Of a stretch of DNA of 64,000 nucleotides, positions 1 through 11,693 are shown in pieces. The stretch's first letter is position 1. Every line of letters begins with the position of its first letter. The DNA comes from Aricia agestis (Eukaryota; Arthropoda; Insecta; Lepidoptera; Lycaenidae), in assembly GCF_905147365.1 (NCBI RefSeq), contig NC_056418.1, positions 2,727,262-2,791,261 of the forward strand, in the 5' to 3' direction. A model generated the notes under the pieces. It had not been told where the DNA came from, searched no databases, and saw nothing but the letters and a program-made list of their open reading frames with translations. A program made the position numbers and the translations under genes.

Positions 1-187
1 GCCACGCAAATGCATAAAAACATTCAAACCGGTCCAGCCGTTTAAGAGGAGTTCAGTGACAAAATCACGTACGGTAGAAATCTAATCACAAAATTGCATG
101 CAAACGAAATTTTATGTAAAGTTTTGGGCCTCAAAGTGTCGTTGGGACTTTGGTATGCTATTTTTATAAAAACTAATTTCTTCTGAC

Positions 188-3100
188 CTCAAACTTTTCT
201 TTTCCCTGCGCCAATTCTTGTTCCAACTTCTTACGTTTGTCCTCCAAAAGATTTTCCTGTTCTTCCCTCCATTTTGCTGGAATTCAAGAATAAAATATTT
301 TTAATGGAAAAATCTATTATCTATCTGCTAGTTAAATTGCATCATGCGAGAGTGAGACACACTCTCACCGGCATGTCTGTAATGTCACCTATCTCGCTCA
401 ACATATACACTCACATATCTCCTCTCTCCCACGCCGCTCCCGTTTGGCCAGCTCGGCCACTACTCCTTCGCGGTTGTCACACGTATCTTGAAATCTACCT
501 AGCATCTCTGTGATATCATCTATATCGCTCTGACATATACACGCATCTATCTCTTTTCTCGCTTGGCCACTACCCGCAGTGCTGCCACGCATCTCGCGAA
601 AGCAAAACGATAGCAAAAATTGCACAAAAATCGCAATTTCGTATTACGTATCAGAAAAAACAATACGATAGAAATCGAGCGACAGTACTCCCTCTGCCAA
701 ACAATCAAGGAACTATAATTGCATTACAATCGCTAAATCTCCATACTGCGCATTTACCGTTCGTTGTTACTCGCATCTTGCTGTTTACTAGCAACTCAGT
801 AATACCATCTATCTCGCTCTAGCATATACACTCACCTATCTCCTCTCTCGCTCGCCGCTCGCGCTCGGCCAGCTCGGCCGCTACTCGTTCATTTTCGGCG
901 CGCATCTCGCTAATAAGGCGCGTTCTCTGCTCGCTGTATGACGACTCCAACTCGAGAATTTGCTTCTCCATTCTGTAAAAGTAAAAAACTGAATCAAAGA
1001 TGAGCATAACAGACAACAAGTTAGAATATATGCTTGTATACAAAGTATAGAGAGACGTAAGCCCACTGACCTCTATTATACAAGTACGCTGGACTTATAT
1101 ACCCTTTGAAATGACAGCTATTTTTTGTGCCTATTTGAAGCGGAATCAGCGACCCCAATGCTGGGGAAGAGAAATAAATCTAACGTAAAAATGACGTTTT
1201 AAAGTCGCCATATTGGCGCTGATAGCAGAGTGAGAGTACCTGGAACTAATACTAGTGAATAGCGATGACAACCAAATATAACGATTAAGCGGCCATTTAC
1301 ATTTTACGTCATATTTAGTTCTCTTCCCCCGCATTGGGGGCGCTGATTCCGCTTCAAATAGGCACAAAAAGCAGGTGGGTATCATAAGTTCAGCGTACTT
1401 GTATAATGGAGGTCAGTGCGTAGGCCACACACAACATTAAGATCGCTCGGTAAAAATGGAAGGAGATCCTTCTCCTCTTCACTGCCCTCGAGGTGTAGGT
1501 GGAGTGGATTCAATCACTCTGATCAGTTAACAGACTAGTCGTTATTGGCTGGTCTCCAGACATCTCCTTATACATGTGTCTATGGTACAATGCCACGGAT
1601 AGACATAACTACACACAAGACAGAAAGACATCATGTCAATTTATAACACACTTTTTTCATCGGAAACAAAAAATTATACACCCAAAATTCACTCGTTAAC
1701 TATCTCACCTGGAGCTAGCCAGCTGTCTCTCTCTAACTAGTGCTGTCTCTTTCTCGTCCTCCAGTGTTCGGCGCAACTCCTCCAACTCCTGCGCGTGTTT
1801 GGCGCACAGGCGGCCATTTTGTTCCGCGTGCGCCATCTTGAGATCCGCCACTTCCTTTTGTTGACGCTCCGCCATCTCACGGAGTTCGCCTTCTAGGCCT
1901 TTTATTGTTAATTCCTGTAAAACAATAATTTGTATAATGCTCATTGAGCGGAAAAATAGCTCACAACATTCTTTTTTTTATGAAATAAGGGGGCAAACGA
2001 GCAAACGGGGCACCTGATGGAAAGCAACTTCCGTCGCCCATGGATACTCGCAGCATCAGAAGAGCTGCAGGAGCGTTGCCGGCCTTTTAAGAGGGAATAG
2101 GTAAGGGGAGGGAAGGAAAGGGAATAGGGGAGGGTAGGGAAGGGAATAGGGTAGGGGATTAAGCCTCCGGTAAACTCACTCACTCGGCGAAACACAGCGC
2201 AAGCGCTGTTTCACGCCAGTTTTCTGTGAGAACGTGGTATTTCTCCGGTCGAGCCGGCCCATTTGTGCCGAAGCATGGCTCTCCCACTTTCTTTCGCTAT
2301 TTGACATCTCTGCGATTGCCACAACGCGTCGTGCGCGCTTCAACCATAAATCAAAGAGTATAAAGCTGCGCGTGCTCTGGATCGGAATCGGAGCGTACGG
2401 AGTGTACGGATTTGTTGCTTTGTATTAATTTGTATGGTACTGCGTGCACTGGATCGGCATTTCTGCGCCTGAGACCGGAATTTATGCCGATGACGTCATC
2501 CGCAGCCGCGTCTATGGGTCAATTTATATATTTAGTGCAGAGTCAAAGCGCATCGAAACAAAGTATCAAAACTGAACATAGCAAATCCAACCTTAACTCC
2601 AAAGTGTTAACGCACACATTTCATGTATACATTAATAACTAAATTGCCGATGCGGAATCCGAATGCAGTGGTCGCACCCCATCGGCATTTCATAAATGAC
2701 GACGCTCCGTACGCTCCGATTCCGATGCAGTGGACGCGCAGCTCTATTCGTATGTATAGGCTTGTCACTCAAAAATCTGTCATTTTTCCTAGTGTGTGTG
2801 TTGTAGTGTGTGTAATGTTTTATTTGTTAAGAAAAATGTATGATAAAAGCATCATTTTAAAATATTGTTAGCTCGATGCACTCCTTCACCATACAAACTA
2901 TAACTATGCAAAATTTCATTCACCTACGCTTCCCCATTTTTCGTCAAAGGGGATACAAAGTTTTCGGCTCACGTATTAATATATAGATTATTCCATGTTG
3001 GATTATAAATTGACAAGAGTTAAAAATGGTAACGAAAAAATAAATACCTTAATCTTTTCAGCTTTCTGCTTCACCCAGCGCTGTCTTGCTACCTGTAACC

Positions 3101-6100
3101 AGCAATTAACATATTACTTACATAAGTAAGTTCAAATTAACATATTCTGGGTGCCGGTACCGCTCCTAATACTTTGGGAAGTGATAAAAAAACAACATGT
3201 CACAAAACCGCGCCAAACCGCGCCGCCATTTCGCGTACCTGGTGCGCGGCGGCCATCTTGTCGTGCTGCGAGCGCAGCTGCAGGCGGTACCGCTCCTCGA
3301 GCGCCTGTGCCGATCGCCGCCACCGCTCTTCCAGTGTCCGCCGCTCGTCCACCAGCTGTTCGATACGATGGTTGAGGGTCTTCTTGTCGTTTATCAGCTG
3401 GATATAATGCAATATATTTTATACCATCAAAGAAATTTATTCATATAGGCAGATGGCGGACCTACGTAAATTGGTCGCGTTTTGTCAAACCCAGTTTACA
3501 GATCACAAATTACATTGAATTGATTATATAATTCGACCAAATGAGGTTGGTCTGTCAACTGCCTATGCATCAATTTCTTCGATGGTACCATCGAATAAAT
3601 TGATTCATAGACAGATAGTGGAACATTTGGTCGAGTTATGGTCACTTCTCATTTACTTTTAAAATTAATCAACACTAATTAGTTTGAAAACAGTTGCGAC
3701 GACGCAACGTTCTCAAAGTATTTTATTCAAATCTATTCAGAAATAAAACAATTTTTATCACTTACTTGATCAATAAAGGTCTGGTGTCTCTTGATGGTAT
3801 CCTCACACTCTTGTTTCACTTTGGCGACGTTTTTGTGCGACTGCTTCTCCAAGTTATTCACTTTGGTGATCATCTGAAATATTATGGAGGTTGTATTAGA
3901 ACGAGCGCTTCTTCCTGAATCGTGCTATAGAAGTTTTTGAGGTCGGCAAGACATATACATTATACAATACAATGGAGATACCTGTTGCTTGTGGTTGGTG
4001 AGGCTCTCCTGCAGCAGCGCGATGCAGCAGGAGCGCTCCTCCAGCTGCAGCGACGCTGTCACCAGGCGTTGAGCGAGCTCCGTTTGTGGCAACCTGAGTA
4101 ACGCCTCCAGTCTGGAAAAATCACATCCATAGTCTTATATATAAAAATGGATTTTCAAATGTGTTAGTCGCGCTAAAACTCGAAAACGGCTGAACGGATT
4201 GGGCTGATTTTAGTCTTAAAATATTCGTAGAAGTTCAGGGAAGGTTTTAAAGTGACACGAAGTTCACCGGGACAGCTAGTAATATTATAAATGTTAAAGT
4301 GTCTGTCTGTTTGTTGTCTCTTCACGCTTAAACCACTGCACCGATTTTGATAAAATTTGGCATGAGACTTTGAATCCCGGAAAAGGAAAATGAGGTAATA
4401 AAAACAAGATATTCAAAACTCACTTGGGTATACTCTGTGGCGTTGTGTTGGTGACGACTGAGAGAGCATCTGTAGCGCTCTGTTCAACCTTCTCCAAAAA
4501 TTCAAATATTTCCCTGAAATTAAAAAAAAAAACAATAAGGTAAAGCAAATAACCCATACTTCAAGTATTTTGGCTTTACCACGCGAAAGACACCTTCATG
4601 GTCTAGAGCAGGGGTCACCAATTAGTTTTAAGAAATAAAATAACGTTCGCGGTCCGCACATTTCAAAAAATTAAACAAATGTAGGTATTTACGGAAATTA
4701 CAAAGGTATTTGTATCAATGAGAAAAGTGACAATTTTTGTTGATACATGTTCATCAGTATGTCGAGACCATTAACGAAGTTCATCTTCGAACATACTTGG
4801 TCCGCACACAATGGGTCGACGGTCCGGATGCGGACCGCGGTCCGCCATTTGGTTACTCCTGGTCTAGACTCTAGTCAAAACATCATGGATTCATAATGTT
4901 TTGACTAGATATAGAATGTTATACATTTTTAGGGTAAAAGTAAATCTAGCTTCTTTTTTAATATTTTAGTATTTTTTTAGATTTATATTTAAGCACACTT
5001 ACATAAAATTATCCTTGGGGGTCGCGCATCTATTTTCCTTCTTTTCTTCTTGTGGTGTTGCTACTTTCTCTTCAATTACAACTGGTTTATCTCCGTAGCT
5101 ATCAATTTCTTTCAACATCGAATAAATATCTAGTACATTAGACTTAGGCGCAGGTTCCCTGGGTTTCAATTCTTCGGTATCAGTGACAGTTGTTACCGCT
5201 TCAATTTCAACTTTGTCTTCTCCGGAATTCAGCTTATTATCCGAGGACTCGCCGCTGCTTTTATCATCTTCGATTATTCTAGGAGACGGAGCAGCTAAGG
5301 ATATCCATGATTCGACGTCTTTGTTGTTTTGCAATTCCTCCAGTCTTGCGCTCAAAGGTGTTGATACTGTATAAGGAGACTTTTGATTTCTTATATTGTT
5401 CTTTTCTGACATCTTCGATGCTTCCTTGTTCAAGTGTTTCTGAGGGCGACTTTCCAAATATTTAGATGTTACATTGCTGAATTTCTTCTCATACTTCTTT
5501 AAATTTTTCGGAGTCTTTTCGTAGCCCTTGAAATCGTCTTTTATTTTCAAATAGTTCTGTATTAACTCCTTAGTCGTAATTTTAGACACATCTTGTTTAT
5601 TTTTATTACAATTCTTATCTTTAGATGTTTCGCTAGAATTCGAACTTTCTTGGGAATGACTGTATTCTTTTATTTCGTCGGAAAGGTTATTTGAGTATTG
5701 CTCAAACATGTTATCTATATCAAAGGGTGTTGGTGATATAGCTTCCGTTTTAATATCTTTGAGTGTCAGCTCATGTAAATTGTTAATGGCTTCTATTTCC
5801 TTTTTATAATCTTCGATAACTTTAGACGTATAAGCTTTAGTTGAACTGTTGACTAAGTATGGTGGGTACTCCAAATTCTCATTTTCGTTTGTTACATTAC
5901 ATATTTCGTTTACGTTCATAACATTGTTTGTAGTTTTATCTGGTGAATTATTAGGCGGAATAGCAATATGGCCCTCTTTTTTAAGAAAAAAATCTTTGTA
6001 CAGAAGTCTACTATGATTAACTATTTCCGAAAACTTTTTATTGTCAATATCTAAATCATTTTTATCATTAGCGTTTTTCTGAAACGTTTTTGTTCGTTTC

Positions 6101-9100
6101 GGGTCGTCTATTGCGCCAAATTTCTTTAACATTGTAGTGTTAGGTAGGGAACAACTCAGTGCTAAGCCTTTTTCATCCTTGTTTACACTTTCTGGATACC
6201 CCGAATCTTTGGACGAAGCATCTGTTGCTATATTCGTACAACTATTAAATTCATCAAACTTTTCATAGAACAATTCATAATCTCTATCTTTGGTATTAAC
6301 TGTATTTCCTTCATCTTTCTTTACTATCATTCCACCTTGTGATTCTATAGCAGCACTATTTTTATCATCCTGAGATGGTAGACTTTCAAAATCTTGATTC
6401 TCTTCTTCTTCAACGAGAGAAAGGTATTGTTTGGTTAAAGGCAAATCTGTTTTTCTTTTTATTCCTGCTGTATTAAAGTTAAACGAGTCAGAGATCTCTT
6501 CAATTGTGCTTTCATCGTGAGAAGAAAACCTTAGTTGATGATTTCTATATTTAAAGGTTGGTGATGACGTTCTAAAATCAGATAAATTTTGTGGAGAAGG
6601 GGATCTCACGAGTTTTTCTGTTATCCTTATGTCTAGTTCATAGTCATTTCCCGCAGCATTTTCAGAGTCAGCTTCCATCTTTCGCCCTCTTCTTGCTATA
6701 TTTCTGTACTTCAAATAGTTTTTTGGGTTTTTATTTTTAGAACTCGATTGTGCTTTTGCTTTTATTTTTGTGCCCAAGCTCATAAATGTATCCTCAGAAC
6801 CGAAATCTGATGCATTGCTGCATATGTCCTTGTTATTATTCTGCTGCTGGCGATTGTTTAGCAATTCTTGGGTGGGTGACAAAACTTTAATAGTTATTGG
6901 AGAATCTAAAACAAATGCTATTTATTATTATATCCCAAGTAAATTTTCATTAGCGAGTCACTCTTAAATTGGATAATGTTAAATAACAGACACAAAAAAT
7001 AAAAAAAATTAGGAAAATGTTAGTTATATTAACTATCAATAAAATAGAATATAAATTATTTAATGATTTATATTCTATTTTAATCACTTACTGTCATAAA
7101 ATAGTTCTGAATGGAATGATTTACTGGTGTCTTTGGTGTCGGCTGAGTATGGTCTTCTATATCTTTCCTGACAGTCCTAGTAAAAAAATTAAATTATGGG
7201 TTTTAAAATGTTGTTTTCCATTAAAACTAGTAATTGTATACAGCATGACTGGTAAGACATGATCAATACTTAAGGAGAGTACTTGGTACTCGATTCTCAT
7301 TTTAATTATTATTATTATTATTGGCCCACTGTGTCCCACTGCTGGGCAAAGGCCTTCCCTCTTTTGTTCCATAATAGGCGATCTTGTGATGTTACTGGTC
7401 ACTCTTTGTCAAACGCATCCAATTCGTCGCGCCACCTTTTTTTGGGTCGGCCTCTATTACGCTGACCAGTCGGTAGCCACTCCGAAATTAAACGCGCCCA
7501 CCTGTCCGGGTGCATACGGGAGACGTGCCCTGCCCAGCTCCACTTTAGGCTAGGTTTCTGGCTTCTGCCTACATCAATGAGCTTTGTTTTGGAACGTAGA
7601 GTGGTATTTCGGACGCGGTCGATCCTTTTTACACCTAAGATGCTGCGTTCCATAGCTCGTTGGCAGACTCCGAGTCGGGACTTCTGTGAAACTGTCAAAG
7701 ACCATGATTGGGCGCCGCAGGTCAGAATAGGCAAGATACACATGTCTACGAGCTTACGTTTTAGGCAAAGTGGAAGGTTCCCTTTCATAAGATCTTTCAT
7801 AGAGCAAAAGCTTTTCCATGCTTTTTCAATATGTTGGTCTACTTCCTTATCTTGCCTGTTCTTGAAAGATGTAATTTGGCCTAAGTAAACGTACTCGTCG
7901 ACATAGTGTATCTCATGTCCATCTACCTCCACCTTACGTTTCGCGCTATTTGACATGATCTTCGTCTTCGATTGGTTCATTTGAAGTCCCGCCTCAAGGG
8001 CTGCCGTGTTGAGGTCTTCCAACATTGACTGTAGGGTTTGGGCTGACGCTCATTATAATTATGTAATAAAATTAGGTACTTCATTTTTGACCAAATTTCC
8101 CTTTAAATAAATGAATCATGGACACTCAGTAAATTATTATGCGGCCAGCGCGGCTGCGCGCGCCCCGCGCCGCGCTCTTTTCTTCTCGCACGCGGTGTCC
8201 ATGCGTTGGGTAAATAATTATTTAACTTTAAGCTTCATTTATTCAGTGATCAATTGATACTATTCTTTTATATTTTTTTTTTTTCAACTAATATAATAAC
8301 CAAATATTGTCCTCGAGTATTGAACATGTCTTACCTGTCATGCTGTATACAGGGTGCAATTAAACTTTCCTGCCAAATTTTGTTATATTGATCCTTGTTA
8401 AAAATAAAAATACACGTATTTTTTCTTTTATCGTCACTCAGTACTAAAATGTTGAGAAATAGCTTCGGAAAGTTATCCTAAAAAACACTACAATTAATGG
8501 TCACGAAGCGTCGCCCGCGCTTGACGTTCGCCCGCGCGCGCGCCTCCCCCCGCGTCACCCCCGCTCATTACCCGCGCCTCGAGTGACCATTCTGCAACGA
8601 TTTTAAATGGGATAAAATATGTAATAAAAAAATAACACCTAATTTTTTTGGTTACATGAACTCTCCTAATGATATCTAAGCCCTGGAAAAAAATTGTAGG
8701 AAAGTTTAATTGCACCCTGTATAATATGACATAGCAATTCATTCCAATAAAACAGTGCTTCACAACAAACTTGCAAACAACTTAGATCCATAATCACTTG
8801 TAATTTAAACACTTGTATTTAGTAAATAATTGTGATTGGTATGATTAATGTTTCTATACTCCACTCGGGCTAACTTGTCGCTAGCGTATATATATCAAGA
8901 GTCAAAACATAGCAAGTACGCAAAAAGCAGAAAGCTGCTTTTTGCTTACTTGCTTATAAAATCGTCAGTCTTAAGTATTTTATAAGCAAGTATGGAAATT
9001 ATTGATGAATGAAAAGTAATATTTTACGAGCACAGTCATTTTTAATCCTATCTACTTCAGTTTAACCAATTTGTTTACAATTTTTTACATGTTCAAAGCT

Positions 9101-9950
9101 TCAATACTTTTAGTTTACATTCGAAATCTGACGTGAACCGTCCGGCACACTCTTTAGGTGATTAGAAGTTGCAAAATAAGTGTGTTTCTGGAAATAAACG
9201 GTAAGTGACTTTTTATATACAGTTATGCTAAACCTTTTTAACTTATTTTGCATCTTCTAATGATTTACTTGATTATGAGGTATTAAATTAGGTCTAAAAA
9301 TCTTATTTTGGTTTCCCTTGTAAAAATTTCAACTATTATACTATGCAAATGAAATATTGGCAAGTTTAACTTAAATAGATATTTTACAAAAAAATCAAAA
9401 TTATTATTAATAACGTCATTATTTATTTGTAAGAATTACGGCAAAAAAGAAAGTACATTCCAGAGACAGAAATTGAAAGTCAATGCGACAATGACGAAGT
9501 GATAGAACAGAATTCGCAAACGCAACTTCATTACAAAATAAACGCAACTTTTAAAAAGGTTGGTGGGCCCTATTCTATAAAAATCTTACAATATCCAGAA
9601 ACGAAGGCTACGTGATTAATATACGTCAAAAATTAAGATAGTTTGATTCTGGGCAAAAACTTTCTCAAAGCTTAATTGAAGGAGTTATCATTGATTTTAT
9701 AAATGACACACATCCGTGCCTAACGCCACACGCAAAAAAGGTGATGGCACTGAAACGTGCCATCGGCAACGAATCGGTTAAATAATAAATAAACTACATA
9801 TAAAGTGAAATATTTTACCAAGGATGTAGAGTTTTGAAGAGCGGATCTCGGTCGATTTCTTGTATTTTTTCTCTCTTCCTTCTTTTTACTTCTATAAGTT
9901 AAGTTTACAGGAGAGCCAAGAAGGCGCAAATTATTATTTTCTTTAGACAT
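188..9950 (-). CDS. CEP131: CEP131/AZI1 (dilatory) homologue, 3' end outside the window
   Basis: CEP131 family proteins are coiled-coil proteins of centriolar satellites and the ciliary transition zone, needed for cilium assembly; the fly member is dilatory. Eleven coding exons join in phase on the minus strand: 9819-9950 (ATG at 9950), 7092-7176, 5003-6905, 4424-4513, 3982-4111, 3766-3873, 3239-3397, 3048-3092, 1709-1914, 836-972, 188-276, giving about 1,028 residues before the window ends. The large exon (residues about 73-706) is low-complexity and Ser/Asn/Lys-rich. Residues about 707-1028 are coiled coil and match what I know of the conserved CEP131 C-terminal half: FLEKVEQS, then DTIKRHQTFIDQLINDKK across an exon junction, RQRWVKQKAEKIK, and ELTIKGLEGEL followed by a charged helix. 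Every junction has GT-AG signals. The first ATG was preferred to an upstream in-frame GTG. Exon 1 to exon 2 is the least certain join; an extra small exon there is possible. The identification is strong. Confidence 0.88.
412..612 (-). pseudogene. Two decayed copies of a CEP131 coiled-coil exon
   Basis: The intron between the CEP131 exons at 836-972 and 188-276 holds two degraded copies of the 836-972 exon with its donor side. The first (about 412-492) still reads VVAELAKRERRGREEI beside an intact GTGAGT, against VAAELAERERRAREEI in the real exon. The second (about 527-612) is more eroded but keeps the flanking pattern. I see no usable acceptor for either, so I treat them as non-coding relics of tandem exon duplication. 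The first could be an alternative exon if a distant acceptor were used. Confidence 0.6.
1064..1418. mobile_element. hAT-type MITE, 355 bp, in a CEP131 intron
   Basis: Terminal inverted repeats of roughly 130 bp begin CACTGACCTC and end GAGGTCAGTG. They are flanked by an 8-bp near-duplication, CGTAAGCC (1056-1063) and CGTAGGCC (1419-1426). An 8-bp target duplication is the hAT signature. There is no coding capacity. It sits between CEP131 exons 1709-1914 and 836-972. Confidence 0.7.
1971..2296 (+). repeat. Abundant lepidopteran interspersed repeat
   Basis: The block begins with a T-run and AAGGGGGCAAACGAGC. It then has a purine-rich AGGGGAGGG tract and ends with CGAAGCATGGCTCTCCCAC. I recognise this arrangement as very common in moth and butterfly genomes, but its class (SINE or LINE 3' end) cannot be settled here. 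A fragment of the same family lies inverted at about 49195-49300. It lies in a CEP131 intron. Confidence 0.6.
2361..2750. mobile_element. Non-autonomous TIR element
   Basis: Inverted arms share GGAATCGGAGCGTACGGAG: forward at about 2389-2407 and as its complement at about 2703-2721. Both lie next to a related GCTGCGCGT motif. The arms are about 45 bp with mismatches. No target duplication was resolved and there is no coding content. It is intronic in CEP131. Confidence 0.5.
3533..3634. repeat. Palindromic MITE remnant
   Basis: Outer arms TCGACCAAATG and CATTTGGTCGA enclose two head-to-head copies of the ATTGATTC-type terminus around a central GATGGTACCATC palindrome. The termini resemble the MITE family at 17857-18056, 37340-37606 and 47938-48093. 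It is intronic in CEP131. Confidence 0.45.
4135..4395 (+). repeat. Lepidopteran interspersed repeat pair
   Basis: The sequence runs through a CGAAAACGGCTGAACGGATT-type block to GGGACAGCTAGTAATATTAT, then TGTCTGTCTGTTTG and ACCGATTTTGATAAAATTTG. These motifs recur at 13826-14030, 18270-18430, 19185-19290, 22330-22480 and 22785-22960. They are characteristic of Lepidoptera; whether they are Helitron ends or LINE 3' ends is unresolved. Confidence 0.5.
4609..4861. mobile_element. hAT-type MITE, 253 bp
   Basis: The element starts CAGGGGTCACCAA and ends TTGGTTACTCCTG. It is flanked by GTCTAGAG (4601-4608) and GTCTAGAC (4862-4869), an 8-bp duplication with one change. Internal sequence has no coding capacity. 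It lies in the CEP131 intron between exons 5003-6905 and 4424-4513. Confidence 0.75.
7302..8048 (-). mobile_element. RTE-like LINE fragment, 5'-truncated
   Basis: The minus strand encodes an open 208-residue stretch (8025 to 7399). It has features I associate with the C-terminal part of RTE-type reverse transcriptases: YLGQITS, ILPILTCGAQSWSLT, AGHVSRMHPDRWARLISEW and RGRPKKRWRDELDAF. It ends at a 3' (ATT)n tract (7304-7321), as RTE elements often do. Candidate 6-bp target duplications CTCATT lie at 7296-7301 and 8049-8054. The element is 5'-truncated and sits in intron 1-2 of the CEP131 gene on the same strand. The open frame suggests a fairly recent insertion. Confidence 0.82.
8350..8719. 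mobile_element. TA-flanked MITE, 370 bp
   Basis: The termini are CAGGGTGCAATTAAACTTTC and its inverted complement, with at least 21 near-perfect bases, each flanked by TA. The middle is GC-rich and carries no gene. The structure fits a Tc1/mariner-type non-autonomous element. A related end (TTTAATTGCACCCCC) is at about 43100-43115. Confidence 0.75.
9433..9783 (+). pseudogene. Possible decayed coding sequence, unknown family
   Basis: One frame reads from about 9433 to 9615 (RQKRKYIPETEIESQ, then HYKINATFKKVGGPYSIKI). After a frame change and one stop, it continues in another frame to a stop at about 9783 (GQKLSQSLIEGVIIDF, then NDTHPCLTPHAKKVMALKR). The composition looks like protein rather than intron. 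An AG acceptor-like site precedes it, and a donor-like GTAAGT lies at about 9201. I do not recognise the family. It lies antisense within CEP131 intron 1; a retrocopy or transposon relic is most likely. Confidence 0.35.
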
Positions 9951-10287
9951 TCCCACATGGGTTTTAATATTATAATATATGCCAGTTCCTTTTAACGTTA
10001 TAATTATTTAATATTAAGATAAATCTCGTAATAAGTAAACACACTTTTCTTGACTAATTTGTTTAGTATGAGTTTGTTTTGTAATTTATATCGTTGCTTG
10101 GCAACCGAAATCCGAATACCGAAGCCGATATCATGTTCCTAACTCCTAAGCCATTGCATTAAGCAGGATACTTTCTAGTGTCATCGAACGAATTAACTCC
10201 GTCTAGCCAATCAAATCTCGTCAAACCTTAGTGGATTAAATACTGACACACTTCTTCTTCTTTTAAAAATAGAAGAAGTGTGTAAGA

Positions 10288-11038
10288 CAAGGGCTGCGTT
10301 CCAGATGACGTTAATTTTGACCAAAACGCTCAAAACGTCCCCTTCTGCCGTTCCCTTTGGCGACCGGGGTCGTTTTGATAGCGGCTATGACGTCACTCAT
10401 GACGTCATCATTTTCGCTCAAAACGACCCTTGACGATGGGTCAAAGTGGGCGTTCTAGTTTTTTTTTTTTAATTTTAACGTAACTATATCGCGAAAGCCA
10501 TGTTTGGAAAGTTTTCAGGAGAGAGTAGAGACAAAAACTTTATATTATTTCATTACAAATAATATTTTAATTAAATAACATCTCTCCTATTTTGTTGACT
10601 TACTCGTACTTGACTAAGCATTAAGCGGTATTGTTACCTAACGTTTATATGTATATTGTGACAATAGTCAATACTCAAAATATGTGGTTTTGTTATTAAA
10701 ATATGATTACTTTAAGTAAAAAAATGTAATACTAAAAACGAAACAAATATACATAATATTATGTACCTACATATTTTATTAAAATAAATGTAACTATAAA
10801 CAATAAAATTACTTTTATTTACGACTTGAAGAAAAGGATCGTAATATCCAAGTTCGGTTCAATGTACCTATGTATAAAAAAAATATAGTTCTTTTTTTAA
10901 ACTTTTCTCAAAACGCTCAAAACGATCCATAATCCGTTCCACTTGGGTTTGTATCACTGACGCTCACAAGCTAGTGGAACGGGAAAAACTACGGTCTTGA
11001 GCGTGAGCGTTTCTAACGTCATCTGGAACGCGGGGAAG
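10288..11038. mobile_element. hAT-type element, 751 bp
   Basis: It is flanked by a perfect 8-bp duplication GTGTAAGA (10280-10287 and 11039-11046). The ends are CAAGGGCTGCGTTCC and GGAACGCGGGGAAG, and GCGTTCCAGATGACGTT is shared in inverted orientation. CAAAACG-type motifs are repeated inside both ends. No transposase frame was seen, so it is non-autonomous. It carries two TGACGTCA sites of its own at about 10388 and 10399. Confidence 0.82.
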
Positions 11039-11335
11039 GTGTAAGATAAATGTCAAGTGTCAGCCGTCAGCTGCCATATGCCAACGTCAAAGTGAAAGTT
11101 GTTTTTTATCAATAAAAAATTTGGCTATGAGCTATGACCATCTGGCCCGACTTTTATGTGTGTGGTGATGGTGTCCCGTGTGTGTATTATTCTATTTGTA
11201 TGTTAATGATGTTGTTATGAATATGCCAATTTGTATTTTTAACAAATGTTCAATTTCGATAAGAATAAAGAATATTTCAATACAAATAATATATCGGCAT
11301 ACCGCTTATCCTATAGAAAACCGGTCGTTATCGTA

Positions 11336-11356
11336 TGACGTCAATCGTATAAATAG
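11336..11356 (+). promoter_or_regulatory. CRE followed by TATA box
   Basis: A full palindromic cAMP-response element TGACGTCA (11336-11343) is followed four bases later by TATAAATAG (11348-11356). The start codon of the 11-mer repeat gene is 340 bp downstream. TATA spacing predicts transcription starting near 11378. The reading is from motif and position only. It suggests CREB/ATF-type control but does not prove it. Confidence 0.5.
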
Positions 11357-11693
11357 ATTTTTATTCGGTTCGCTCTCACGCTTGTATCTTGCGTTGTAAT
11401 GTAGACTTGTAGCTCGAGTTATATGTGGCACTGAGAGTTGAGACTATTCGGTTATATTCGCGCTCGCGAGCAAGACGGTAAAATCGGAAGTATCGGAACT
11501 TGCGCCTTGCGGACTGCGGTAAGCACGCAGTCAACACTTGAGCTTACGTCGTGAAATACGGAGTTCGATTTTGGTCTCTCGCACAGTTGAAGGTTGCGGA
11601 TAAAATTACATTTTCGGCCTACACGGGACCGGCCTAAGACTTGAAAGTGATATTTGTGAAATATTTGGCTTTTTAGTGTGCATAAATTCAAAA

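Larger units (their letters stand above)
9951..11693. other. Divergent intergenic region between CEP131 and the 11-mer repeat gene
   Basis: This 1.7-kb interval separates two divergently transcribed start codons. It contains a 751-bp hAT MITE (10288-11038), a CRE/TATA pair just upstream of the plus-strand gene, and presumed 5' leader sequence for both genes. No further ORF of interest was seen. Confidence 0.7.

Noticed and set aside
2234..2871. Three short plus-strand ORFs
   Set aside because: They overlap an interspersed repeat and a TIR element inside a CEP131 intron and have no supporting signals.
7577..7888. 103-residue plus-strand ORF
   Set aside because: Antisense shadow of the RTE-like reverse-transcriptase frame at 7399-8025.
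10388..10407. Two adjacent TGACGTCA sites as host promoter elements
   Set aside because: They lie inside a hAT MITE with clear 8-bp target duplications, so they are transposon sequence; influence on the neighbouring genes is possible but unsupported.
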